DNA of 64,000 nucleotides from Cladocopium goreaui. Taxonomy: Eukaryota; Sar; Dinophyceae; Suessiales; Symbiodiniaceae. Under the pieces are notes generated by a model, which did not search any database, had not been told where the DNA came from, and saw only the letters and a list, made by a program, of their open reading frames with translations. Position 1 is the first letter of the stretch. Every line of letters begins with the position of its first letter. Position numbers and translations under genes: made by a program. Location: the NCBI GenBank assembly GCA_947184155.2, contig CAMXCT020003724.1:460001-524000 (forward strand), given 5' to 3'. Below, piece after piece: positions 1 through 11,800 of this stretch.

Positions 1-90
1 GGTTTGCTGCAAATCAATGGCCATTTCAGGATCCTAAATTGGAGGTACCTACCATATGTAAGGCCTACCATATATGGGTTTGCTGCAAAT
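1..90. repeat. Family C foldback element, one arm only
   Basis: The window opens inside one arm of a palindromic element that recurs whole near 2140, 22945 and 49797. The shared signature is CAATGG, CAGGATCCTAAA, GGAGGTACCTACCATAT and AAGGCCTA in that order. The matching second arm is not present here, so the copy is broken or cut by the window edge. Confidence 0.6.
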
Positions 91-700
91 GATCGAGTTG
101 AGAACTTGTGTAACTTGTTGTTTAAACGCCGTGTCGGCGGCCATGGCGGATTTACGTTTGATCGTAAGTCTTATGGTGCATTTAGCAGCAGTATGGCTGA
201 ATGGCCATAGCTCTTAGTAACTGGTTGGTCAGCAGGGTCAGGAATTGGGGATCTAGAATCACCAGCTTTGGAAACAGCTTGTTACATAAGAAGTCATCCG
301 AGTATCTTGTACACAACGCATGTTCTTGAGGTATCTTTTACATCTTATATTCTATGATATTCTATGCTACCAATATTATTGTCATACCAGTGACATTTCG
401 AAGGCCCAGTTTATTTCACAGATGCAAATCAGATGGAAATATCACAATATGAGTGATCTTTAGCGATCTTTAGGAATCTCTATAGTAAATTTGGAAACAT
501 CACATGGGTTTGTCTGAAAATAGGGTATATTCCCAATGAAATAGCCATTTTTCATAGGGATAATGATCAGACAAAACCATTGGGTACAATGAGGTACACA
601 ACATTTTCAGACACATTCACATATCTACCCATCTTATTTGCAGTTTTGCTCCATTGGCTGTACCATTTAACCGTCAATGGTCTCGCACCCGTGGCGTCAG

Positions 701-775
701 GTTGCCTTCCCTGATGGCGTCAATGGTATCGCCTGGAGACACTTGACGATGATCGACAGAAAAGTCATCCTGGAG
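701..775 (+). other. Possible exon, product unknown
   Basis: After a CAG acceptor at 698-700 there are 25 codons open to a TAG at 776-778, beginning VAFPDGVNGIAW. Base composition and third-position use are richer in G and C than the surrounding AT-rich DNA. No family is recognised. It could be an internal exon whose donor lies before the stop, or chance. The stretch 91-700 contains no other coding signal that I can support. Confidence 0.22.
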
Positions 776-1341
776 TAGATATTTACAGGAAACCATGGTT
801 TTTACCATTAAATATAGGGGTTTCCTATAAATTTTCCCTTAAACCAATCCAATGATTATATCAAAACCCTATTTTCAGACAAACCCATATGAACATCTCA
901 AATTCTTTCCCCACAAAAATGGGAAGATCTTTGATGATTTTTAAATATTCTTTATATTCCATCAACTTCAGATCGAATATAATATATGTATTTCCATAGT
1001 AGGGGATGGTTATACCTGAATGATGCGAGTGGTTTATATAAACCATATTCTTCAAAGATGATGGGATTGTACAGTAGGATACCTCCAAATCCCGTTTCTC
1101 TTCTGGTTTTTCCCTTCCAAACAGACGTCAATTTTTGGTATCCGGGGTCTCCCCCAGGGGATAAACCGACAGTCGGAAATCATAGGAATTTATATCCAAA
1201 CTACCCTTGCATTGCAACATCTCTGTTAGAGTTAGATATATCCAAACTACCCCCAGGGGATAAACAGACATAGATATAGGATAAACTGTTAGAGTTTGTT
1301 TTTTGGTAAAGCTGGAAATCAGCGGTGGTATCCCCCAACAG

Positions 1342-1456
1342 TGGTAGCATTTTGTGTGGAACCAACCTGGACCCAGCAGGCTCTGACCCCACCATGCGCT
1401 TCTGCACGGTGAACGGCTTTACCAACGAGGCACCTTTCTGCGAAAGTCGCGGTTGA
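1342..1456 (+). other. Possible terminal exon of an unknown cysteine-containing protein
   Basis: A GC-rich island follows an AG acceptor at 1340-1341 and runs open to TGA at 1454-1456. The frame reads ...SILCGTNLDPAGSD... and ends ...APFCESRG, with three cysteines in about 38 residues. The opposite strand is also open here but uses third positions less like the verified exons of this window. The family is not recognised. It may belong to the PDZ-like gene downstream or to a separate gene. Confidence 0.33.
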
Positions 1457-1502
1457 CCGAACTGATCTCGTTGGGCCATCGGGGATCATTCTACTGCAGT
1501 TA

Positions 1503-1608
1503 CCCTCTGGTAAACTAACAAAAAACGATGGAAAGATCCACCATTTTATAGCTCGGAAAATCCACTATAAATGGCCATTTTCACTAGCTATGTTAGTTTA
1601 CCAGAGGT
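1503..1608. repeat. Family A foldback element
   Basis: The copy starts TA-CCCTCTGGTAAACTAACA and ends TTAGTTTACCAGAGG, so the two ends are inverted repeats. The interior carries the usual GGAAAGATCCACCATTTTATAG half. Confidence 0.8.
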
Positions 1609-2139
1609 TAAACCAGTTGGGTCACCCATATCCTGTGTATACACTATGGGGACTTGGTAACCAGGGAATTCTCTCGAAATATGATCAAGTTCGAAAGAAG
1701 TGAGTTGGGTAAAAAATGTGGGGAAGAAAACTGTATCAAACTATTGCTTTTAACTCTTCAAGTTCTTCTCCGTTTTCTTTTGGCAAAAGATACGATATGT
1801 TTTTTTTTTTTTTGTGTCGTTTTTCTGAAAGTGCTTCATTCTTCGTATAGTTATTGGGCATCCCCTATTTTTGGACAAACACTGGTGCAAACAGAAGAGT
1901 TTTGACATATTTGGGTTCCAAGTTGTGGTTGATTGTAGTAATGTATCCCATTTCTATTTCGACCTATACCAGTGTATATCCTTGTGGCATGTACTTTGTT
2001 TGTTGGTGATATCATGTGATATCCCAATTTCCGTTAGGTGAAATGGCAATGATATGTGTCCGCGGACATTTCATCAATGCTACGAGGATGGGGTTTATCT
2101 AAATGGGGTATCCCAAATCCCACTTATCAGTTTCTCATC

Positions 2140-2289
2140 TCAATGGGAGATCTCCAGGATCCTAAAATGGAGGTACGTTAGTACCATATTTTTGGCCATA
2201 TTTTGGGGGGGTATCCCCTTACATAGCCCTTTTATAGGCCTTATATATGGTAGGTACCTCCATTTTAGGATCCTGAAATTCCCATTGAT
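2140..2289. repeat. Family C foldback element, complete
   Basis: The two arms are inverted copies: CAATGGGAGATCTCCAGGATCC on the left and GGATCCTGAAATTCCCATTG on the right. They enclose GGAGGTAC...GTACC and a central GGCCATATTTTGGG segment. Confidence 0.75.
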
Positions 2290-2813
2290 CATCATTTTCC
2301 CTATGTAAATCGGAGTATCTATATCAGCAAATTGGAGATTTTCCATAAAATTGGAGATATACCCCATCATTTTCAGACACACCCATATTTTTGCGATGCC
2401 AAAATTCTCTTCCAACTCCTTACTGCATCACTGGGATGGGATGTACCTCAGCATACAGCCACTTCGCTAATGACTAGCAACTAGATGATTTTCTCAGGTA
2501 CAAACCTCCATTTTTATATAGTTCGGGGATTTTCCAGCTAGCCATGTTTAGTGACTGAAGGGTATTAGCACATATTCCATTCATATCCCATTCATATTCC
2601 ACTCATCTTCCTTTCATATTCCATTCATATAAGATAAATGACTGGGGATCTCCCGGGGTCACGACTGGCGAAATATCTAAGCCATGGTGGCTTCAGACAC
2701 GCACCGTTGTTGCCCCCGATATCGCTTCGAGATTTTCGATGGGATGATCGATGGGATGATCGGATTCGAGATTTTGGTCCCACAGATGTGTAGATTCCCT
2801 AGTAAACCATATA

Positions 2814-2923
2814 CCCGGCCTGGTAAACGTTTACAAAAAACAATGGAAAGATCCACCATTTTTAATGGGAAAATCCACTATTTCTATGGTCATTTTCAAT
2901 AGCTATGTTAAATTACCAGAGGG
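2814..2923. repeat. Family A foldback element
   Basis: The left end reads CCCGGCCTGGTAAACG, a variant of CCCTCTGGTAA, and the right end reads AAATTACCAGAGGG followed by TA. A second degenerate copy starts immediately after it. Confidence 0.7.
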
Positions 2924-4322
2924 TACTCGGCCTGGTAAATGTTTACAAAAAAATGGAAAAATCTACCATTTTATAGCGTAAATCAACTATTTCGACTGGG
3001 CCATTTTCAATAGCTATGTTTAATATTAGGGGAAAGAGATTCATGTGGGTAAAACAATGCCATGTTTACCATCCCCCAGTCATCACCATTTTTATAGGTG
3101 CTATGTTTACCATTCCCAGTCATGGGTGGTTTATGACATTGTTTTAACCACATTATTCCAATTATTAACCATTATTAACCATCATTAACCAGTATTTACC
3201 AGTATCCAACACTATTCAACACCATTAACCCAGTATGCTCCCCAAAAAAATCATACAGTGTCGTCCTAACACCATGGACTCCCGCAACCTCCGCTCAGGG
3301 GGAAGCCACATCTCTCGCTCAGGCGCTTCGCGGTTCTTTAATGGGCTTCTTTAAATGGGAAAATCATCCAGTTATTGGAATGTAGCCTCTAGTAAAAAAC
3401 GATGGAAAACGATGGAAAATCACCATTTTTCAATGGGAAAATCCACTTGTAGCCTCTAGTAATGACTAACAGTTTGCTATCGAACATGGCCATGGAAATA
3501 GTTGATTTATACCTTTTGACATATGGTGATTTTCCAGTTCGCAAACTGTTGGTTTACCAGAGGGTGTACAAAATCATTCCTTGGGTTGGTTTTACTTTGG
3601 GAAATTTCGAGATTGATATTTCTCCAGAAGATGATACTATCAATTTCACCGAGAATTTGCGATCCGGCTTTGTGAAACAAAAAAAGGTCTTTTTTATGCT
3701 TCTGATTCTGAGTTCGTTTTTTCTAGCAGATTTGGGGCTTTTTTCACCATTTTTTTGGCCAATATTTGGGATGAACATCCATAACTACTAGCTACTTTTC
3801 TCTGAGAGCATCTTGAGGTCACCTGGACATGATTTTTTTGGTGGAAATTCTCAAAGATGGATGATTTGGGGGTACCCCATGACTTAGGAAACCTCCAGTT
3901 ATCTTAGTTGGTGAACATCCAATTTTTCACAGTTTTGTGAAGGTCAAATGGCTTCTCTCACCGCCCGAAAAACGGTTTTACTTGTGTCACCTCCGCCTTC
4001 ATCGTCTTTTTTTTGTTGGTTCCGTCCAAATATGCATTTTCACCCGAAGTTTTGGTGTTATAATATTCTTTTGCTGGCTTCATTTCTTGTGTTGTTGTTT
4101 TGATCTGTATTATTCTTGGGTTCAACTTCATTTGTGTCCGTTTTATCACTGCGTATTTCCAATTTTTGAATGTGGTTTGATCCAAAAATACGTCAAAAAC
4201 CGGTCAAAAACCCCAAATCCTCTGGTTCAAAACATCACAAATTCCCAACGAGAAAAACAGTTCGTCGCTTTTCACTGCGTTGCTTTGTCCAAAAACCTAC
4301 CTATCGTGTTGGATTGAGGCAG

Positions 4323-5020
4323 GTATCCGAACTGGAGACGTGCTGGTGATGATCGACCAGGCTGCTGGTGTTTGGAAATGGGATACATGGGGAGACCCTC
4401 TGGTAAACGTACGAAAAACGATGGAAAGATCCACCATTTTTCATGGGAAAATCCACTATAAATGGTGATTTTCCATAGTTATGTTAGTTTACCAGAGGGT
4501 ACCATGTCGATGTCCTTGTCCCATTGATTTGAAGGTTTACCCCTTTAACAACAGGTTTGTTTGATGATAGATGGTATACCAAACCGGCCCCTCTATTTTT
4601 ACCAAAAGGACATTATTGGGGGATAGCTAATTTTATGGCAACTTTCATGAGGTAAACATCTTAATGACAACCATACACTATCTTGAGACAATCTTAAATG
4701 ATGCTGAGACCGAGATAGAGCTAGAATGTTACTCACAAGCAGGGAACCCAGACCTTTTTAACTTTGGGAGTAGAAACATCATTTCCCAGTACTTGGGGAT
4801 TCCTTTTCAATTCTGATTGGATTTGGAGATCTGAGATGCACTCCGGTCCGACCTTAAAGATATACCATTCGGTATGGCGAAAATCCACCATTTGGTTCGG
4901 TGATCTCCCCGCATTTTCTTTTGGCATTTTCAAAAGGATGCCACTGAAAAGTTGAAAGCCGCTTAAAAACTTCCCCCAAATCCCATCATCCGACCTATGT
5001 TCGTATATATACACATATAC

Positions 5021-5057
<37 letters not shown>

Positions 5058-5289
5058 CTGCTCATCATAATCATGTTCTTCTTATCCTAATGATAGGTTG
5101 GTGGTTTGGAACATTTGGATTATTTTTCCATTCAGTTGGGAACGTCATCATCCCAACTGACTTTCACTCCATCATTTTTCAGAGGGGTAGGGCTCAACCA
5201 CCAACCAGTAACTCAGTAAAGCAATTGGCTCAGCTTTTGGGCTCCAGGATCCAGTGGTGGGTATGCCCTTTGGCACGGCCGAAAGCTGA
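4323..5289 (+). CDS. 3' end of a PDZ-like domain gene (two exons, partial)
   Basis: Two exons join in frame. Exon 4323-4360 follows CAG, is entered at phase 1, reads IRTGDVLVMIDQ and ends at a GC donor (CAG|GC). Exon 5248-5289 follows CCAG and reads DPVVGMPFGTAES before TGA. The joined text has the PDZ carboxylate-loop and strand pattern G-[IL]-R-x-GD-x-[IL]-x-x-I-[DN]-x-x-x-V. PDZ domains bind C-terminal peptides of partner proteins; the partner here is unknown. The upstream exons are not securely found, though the pieces at 701 and 1342 are candidates. The intron contains family A and family B elements and a TATATACA-type microsatellite. The stop lies 530 bp before the DMC1 start on the same strand. 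The assignment rests on a short motif. Confidence 0.5.
4396..4500. repeat. Family A foldback element
   Basis: CCCTCTGGTAAACG on the left and GTTTACCAGAGGG on the right, within the intron of the PDZ-like gene. The left flank is GA instead of TA. Confidence 0.8.
5096..5208. repeat. Family B foldback element
   Basis: It starts GGTTGGTGGTTTGGAACATT and ends CAACCACCAACCAG. The interior has the mirrored TTCAGTTGGGA/TCCCAACTGA pair and the AGAGGGGTAGG signature shared with copies at 22314, 53671 and 59474. Confidence 0.8.
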
Positions 5290-5819
5290 GCCAATCTGGC
5301 AACGGTGCTGGTGAGTTGATCCCACCCATATGGAAAAGCTGTGGATTCAACGATTTTTGATGGGCAGAAATGGGGATTTTAACAGTGTCCTAAGGACATT
5401 TTTTTGGTTTGGGAAGGAGGCAAAAATGACCATCTACTAAAAATCGATGATCATGTTATGGAATCTTCTGAAAAACTACTGATTCATAAAGATTCATAAA
5501 GTGGAATTGAAGCATTGGTGAAGTTTTGGTGTGAGACTCATAGACTCGTTTTTTTTTGAGAATTACGGAATCGTTTCCAAAGCATGGTGAACTTCCACCG
5601 CTTCCACATGTTTGAACACTGAACTAAAAATCGAAACATATGGAGGTTTCCATAAATGGGGGTACCCCGAAATGGATTGTTTTTTTGGTGGAAAATGGAT
5701 GATTTGGGGGTACCCCTATTTCAGGACACCTCAAAAATCACAACTTCCACGCCATTCGCCTGAAAGTGTGGCCGTCATCCCCTTTTCGCGCTCGCCGAAT
5801 TTATTGAAACTCGGTTGCA

Positions 5820-8800
5820 ATGGCAGCTGTGACCGTGGAAAGCTCTCAGAAAAGGAAGGCCAGCGCTATGGGTACCATGGCCGTGGTGGAAGCAGATGAT
5901 GGTGAGGAGGTGGTGCCCTACAGCCTCATCGACAAGCTTCAGGAGGGGAGATCCAGTGACAACGTGTGGGGCGAAGTGGAAACCAAGGTTTTTGGTTTTT
6001 GATTCATACCCTCTGGTAATTTAACATAGCTATTTAAAATGGCCATTTATAGTGGATTTACCCATTGAAACTGGTGATTTTCCATAGCTATGTTAGTTTA
6101 CCAGAGGGTAGCCATATTTGCTTGGGGTGGCTTTGGTGTGCCATGTCACCAAGGAAATGGTGGGCAGATTCAGCTGGGAAAAGTTCAGGTGAAACAAACA
6201 CCAGTGGCAATCTGAGCGACGAAAAAATGGTTTCAGACGTACATGGAGAACTACTCATCTGAAATGCTCTGGTATACAAAAAACTCTGGAAAGATCCACC
6301 ATTTTATAGCTCGGAAAATCCACTATTTCTATGGCCATTTTCAATAGCAAGCTGTTAGCTACACACATCGGTGCGGGATTGGGTAACCATCTGTGCGGGC
6401 CCCAGGAATTGTAAGTGGCTAATAACATCTAATAAACATATCTTCTACAGCACTTAATATATGGATCATATATATATATATATGTATAAGCATATACAAG
6501 CTATATCTAGGTTGTTACTACCTGAAAGATTCCTGGGTCCTCGTCCTACACATCGAACCAGGAGTCGGGAATCAACGCGGCAGATCTGAAGAAGTTGAAA
6601 GACGCGGGCTTCAACACCTCGCAGTCGGTGGCCTTTGCCATGCGCAAGGCGCGGTGGAAACGGCTTCGCGCGGCTGGGGGTAGCCTATACGGAATACGGG
6701 AAGAGAAGGGTTTGCCATGGTGGATTTCATGAGGAAGTCATCATAATGGTGATTATATATAATAATATATATATATACATATGTTACATATGTATATATA
6801 TATATGGTGTTATATAATGATTTATAATAGTGATGTATATCATCGATGTAGAACTGAGCCATGGTGAATATGGTAATTGAGCCATGAAGAACATACCTTG
6901 CTTAATTGGGCATGGAGGGATTCTTAGGGATTAGAAGCCATGGTAGGGAAACCTATCAACCAACGATTGGATAAGATGGGATAATGGGATATTTTGAATG
7001 GCTCAACTGGTAGTACCCTCTCAAAAAGCTGAAAATGGATCAGAAATCAAGGATATAATGGGAATACATAGGGATATAATGAGGATATAACTCTTAATGG
7101 TATAGTTTCATGAAATATTAGGTAAATAATGGGATAATGATGGGATTTTACCCCATCAAAATGTTGATAGCCTCTGGTTATGACTCACAGTTTGCTATGG
7201 CCTATGGCCCATGGAAGTAGATTACGTTGAGTCATTTTTCAATGAAGGTTTTTCAGGATGCTATGCTAGATTACCTCAACGTTTTTTCAGCCAATAAATT
7301 GTTGTGGGATGTTATATATATATATATATTCATACTTGAATATATGTAGCCAACAATCTGATATTATCGGCGTTGTGTGCTAAAGGAAGTAGGGTTGCTG
7401 TATCGAAATGGCAAATTTCGCAGAATATGAGGCTCGATGGATACCCAATTTGCAGAGTTTTGCGGTCGTTTCAGAGCATAAAAATAGGTGCTGTAAACGA
7501 TTCCGCAATTTTGAACAGTGCCGGAGTCTGGATTTTGAATGTGCATTGTTAAAAAGAAGGCGGGTCCAAGGAAGCCTCACGTGAGCAGGGAAGCCTGGTT
7601 GAGTAGTGATTATCAAGGTTATTGACCTACCTGCTTCATTCATTGGGAATTATGAACTTACCCATAATGACATTCCCCTTCTCAGCCGAGAGCTCTCGAG
7701 GAGTTGCTGAGCATCAAGGGTCTCTCCGATCAAAAGGCCTGGAGATGCCTGGCAAACTGGCTATTGAATTGGAGAAATATGATCAAGCATGTCATTATAT
7801 AAAATGTGTGGTCGCAAAAGAAAAGCCTATTTTCAGACCCATTTAGTATGTGGTGAATGAGCTATGAATAAACATAAATTATGTACGGTATATATATTCC
7901 ATTTATAAATCGGATGTACCATGGTGATGAACCATGTACGATTCCTGGGATGCAGGAAAATAGCTGAGCAGTCGAGCAGAGCGATTGGAAAGACAGATCG
8001 GATTTCAATCCCTGCATGGATCGTTATCCTCCCCATCCTTTCTCAAGGGTGCAGTTCAACTTAACAAGTGGATATATTACATATGTCACCATAGCATACA
8101 ATAGCTATACTGGTTGGTGGTTTCAAACACAAGCCCGGGCTCGAATCCATTCCAGTTTTGGGGGCTTGTTCTTGCTGAACTTCGGGCGTTTCGTATCTTT
8201 TGCAATGGCTTCAGAGTGGGATCGTTTGGTTGAACTTCACAGCCTGTTCACACCGAAATGGGAACATTTGGAACGGGGTACTTCGATTTCACTGGTTGTT
8301 GACTGTCTGGTATTTACAGATGAGATGATTGCTGGGGTCACCATTCCAGACCAACGGAAGATGCGGCTTTATGGGGACATCAATCGGGAGGTGCGTGGAT
8401 GTAGGCGTTTGACCTTGCTGGACGTTCTTGCGGACCCCTCTCCTGATGGTGTCAACCTGTTGATCACTGATGCTTCCGCAGTGGTGGCTCATGGACTTAG
8501 GCCAGCCACCGACGCCCTGTGGTTTGTGGAGCTTTGTTCTGGGATTGCGTGCTCTGGGTTGGGTTTGTCTGAGGTTGGTTTTTCACATCTTGCCAGCATG
8601 GAGTGGAAACCTAATTTGGCTGCCCTTCACCGTTTGTGCCACCCGTCTGTGCCTGTCTTGGTTTCTGATGTCACCTGTCCAAGCAGTGCCAAGGAGCTCC
8701 TTCAGCAGTTTGATCCACCGTTTTCCATTATGTCAGGATTCAGTTGCCAGCCATATTCATCAGGAGGTGCACAGCTGGGCTCAGGAGACGACCGTTCGTC

Positions 8801-11800
8801 CACATTGCCTGCCACCATCCGCATGGGATACTTGTGTCAGAGCCCCTTGTTGATTTTAGAGTGCGTTGCCCCTGCCAGGTGTCACCAATATGTGCAGGCC
8901 CATCTAAAGCTTCTTGAAACAGCCTTGGGATATCATGTCACTCAGATTTGTTTGAAGCTTGAAGATGTTTGGGCATCCCGGCGTTTCCGATGGTGGGTAG
9001 TTGCTACGCACCCCAGTTTGGGCAAAGTTGACCTTCCGGAATGGCCCAAGACTCCCCATTTAGTGGTTCGTGACTTGTTGCCTGGATTGAAACAATGGGG
9101 ACCCGATGCCGAACATGAATTGCAGCTGTCCCCTGTTGAAGTTGAAAGATTCACGTTGGATGGGTCACACATGCGTAAGTACCTTATCCAGAAAGATGGC
9201 AAGCTTCCCACATGTTTGCACAGTTGGGGATCCCAAGCTACCAGTTGCCCATGCGGCTGCCGCCAGGCTGGATTCACCGATGCCTTGATCCGCCAACGAG
9301 GCATCTATGCTCAGGTCTTCCAGCAGCAGACACCAGATGGGACGGTTTCATATCGCCATGTGCACCCGGTCGAATTGGCCTTGCTGAACGGAATGATTCC
9401 ACCACATGCCTGGTTGGAGGGAGGTCCCATCGATCTGAGGTTGTGTTTGTGTGCAGTAGGCCAACTAGCCTCGCCTTTGCAAGCCATTTGGGTCGGGGGT
9501 TGTGCCATAACTCACATGCAACATGCATTTGGCATGCCAGTGATCAATCCTGCAGAGGTCCTTGCCACTTATCGCAGGAAGTTGTTTCAGGTTGCCCAAG
9601 ACCTTTTTCATGTCAGTCTGCCTGCATCGGTGGCTTTGAGCAAAGTAGAAATTCACCATCCCGATGGCACTGTGGTTCATGTCCAGGTTTCCGAATCCAC
9701 AACGCTATCAGAGTTGCACAGGGCTGAGGTCGCTCTGACCAAACAAGACATCCAGGGTCTCTGGTGTGATGCCCACTCTGGTGATTGCATTGCCGAACAA
9801 GCACTGGTTGCAGGACGTTGCATCCGAATCCTTCCACAGGGACCAGATCCGAGATCGTCATCTTCGGCTGACGCTGTTCCTTTTGATTTGACAGATGATC
9901 TACTTGATGCCATTCCTTTGGATTTTTCTGATTTGGACGTGTTCAGCCATGCTCCCGAAACATCCGAGGCAGGGCTAGGTCTGCATGTAGGTGATGATTC
10001 TCGGCATGCCGTAGCTCCTGATGCATCCGAGGCTGGGTTGCCGGGTGTTTCTGAACACACCCCGATTTGCCGCATGACTGCATCCGTTGCATCCGAGGCA
10101 GGGGCGTCTGGTGTTGGTATGTGTCCCTGTCCTGAACCAGCCTATGCCAGAGTTGAGCACCCTGCTCTGCCGACCCCATGTGATGTGTTTAGAGCCGATG
10201 TTGCCACAAGCTTACCCACTGACGCACTCCTGGGCTTGCGAAGTCTCACTGGAGAACACATGGCCACCTTGATTTTGCCGATTGTCCGTGATGGGCCCAC
10301 ATGCCTGCACATGCGTCAGCAAGCTGTGACAAGCAGCACCAGACTTGACTTGCTCCATAAACAGCACAAAGCCATGAGAGATGATGAGATCAACTTGCAT
10401 GCTCATGCATGCCTTGCCATTGCCAATGACCCCAGCATTGCGTATCTAGATCCGCTCCTAGCATCATCCTGGCTCAAGTTAGGTGTTGTTGCTGAGGTTC
10501 AAAACTGGCTTGCGCAGTATCCCGATGCCAAAAGGGTTGCCACTGTTGTGCACTTCCAAGATCATTGGATGCCTGTGGTTTGGACCAAAGGCCTCACTGA
10601 AGTCCAAGTGTCAATGTGGGAACATGATGACATGGACATTAGTGGTTTGTTCCCCTTGCATGGTCTTGTAAGCCAAGCCTGGCAGCTGCCTCGTTTTGCC
10701 CTTGCTTGCACCAGGCGATCGTTTGGCAGAGACTACTGTGGCACTGCTGCCGTTGCTCATCTTGCTAGTCAACTGATTGATGCAGCGGTGCCACAGACTG
10801 ATGAACAACTGAAGGACTTGCACAGAGCTCTTCGTGCCACCTTTGCTGAAGCTGTTCACAATTTGGGTGAAGTACCGAAACCGTGGTGTTGGGGATTGGG
10901 AGTGCCAGCTTTAGATGGCTCCCCACCTGAGCCTTCCCATGTCGAGCATGCATCATCTTCTTTGAATTGCCCTGACGTAGAAGTGATTTACCCTGAGTTG
11001 ACGCAATATGAAGCCTTGTCTGCAGTGACTTGTGTTCATGCCAGCAGTGCAGGCGTCCCAACATCCGAGGCGGGGCTTCCAATGAATTTTGACTGCCAGC
11101 CTTCATGTCTCATGACTGCATCCGTAGCATCCGAGGCTGGGGCGTCTGTGTTAGAAGTAGGTTGGTGTCCTGTCCCGGTTTATGACAAAGTCGAGTGCAA
11201 AGGTCTCTCACCCATTACCGTTGCTCCAGCTGCTGCCGCCGCTGACCCGCCGAGAGATGGGTGCGAGGATTGTCCATCCCCTTTGAGAAGCTGTACGTCC
11301 CATACTTTGCCAAACATGCCTCCAGCCAGCGATCCCTGTGCATGCCAGTGCCTGCACTTTCAAGCAGTACCCAGTCATGAGCGACTTGAATTGCTGAACA
11401 TGCAGCAAACAGCCATGGGTGATGATGAGATCCATTTCCATGCTAGTGCCTGCCTTGACGGGGTTTGCACCCCGCATGATGCTTATCTTGACCCGCTGAT
11501 TGCGTCTGCTTGGGTGCGAAGTGGAAATGTTGCTGAGGCTCAGACCTGGCTTGAACAACATCCTGAGGTCACGCGAGTTGCCACGGTGGTGCATCTCCAC
11601 GAGCATTGGATTCCTATGGTCTGGACCAAAGGCACCAATGATGTTCAAGTCTCCATGTGGGAACATGATGCCATTGACATCCGAGGACTGCTCCGTTTGC
11701 ATGATCTTATGTGCCGTGCATGGAAGAAGCCTCCAGGAGCCATTGATTGCCAAAGAAGGTCTTTTGGTCATGCACACTGCGGTGCTGCTGCGGTAGCCTT

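Larger units (their letters stand above)
1609..4322. other. Gene-poor AT-rich stretch with foldback elements
   Basis: No exon can be supported here. The stretch holds family C (2140-2289), family A copies (2814-2923, a degenerate one at about 2927-3030 and a rearranged one at about 3386-3566), and short direct repeats of CATTCATAT near 2580-2625 and ATTAACC near 3160-3230. A short ATG-led run at 2684 (MVASDTHRCC) has coding-like composition but no clear splice context. Confidence 0.5.

Noticed and set aside
5943..5996. Extension of DMC1 exon 1 ([14 protein letters not shown]) to the GT at 5994
   Set aside because: DMC1 and RAD51 align directly from LIDKLQ to ESGIN without an insert, and CAG|GAGGGG resembles other donors here. 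Still possible without cDNA.
6396..6440. CCCCAGGAATTGTAAGTGG as an exon end with a strong GTAAGT donor
   Set aside because: The same phrase recurs at 21583, 57944 and 58753 in unrelated contexts, so it belongs to a dispersed repeat.
8016..8204. Upstream ATG extending LINE ORF1 by 63 codons
   Set aside because: It lies outside the element, in the foldback and the host intron.
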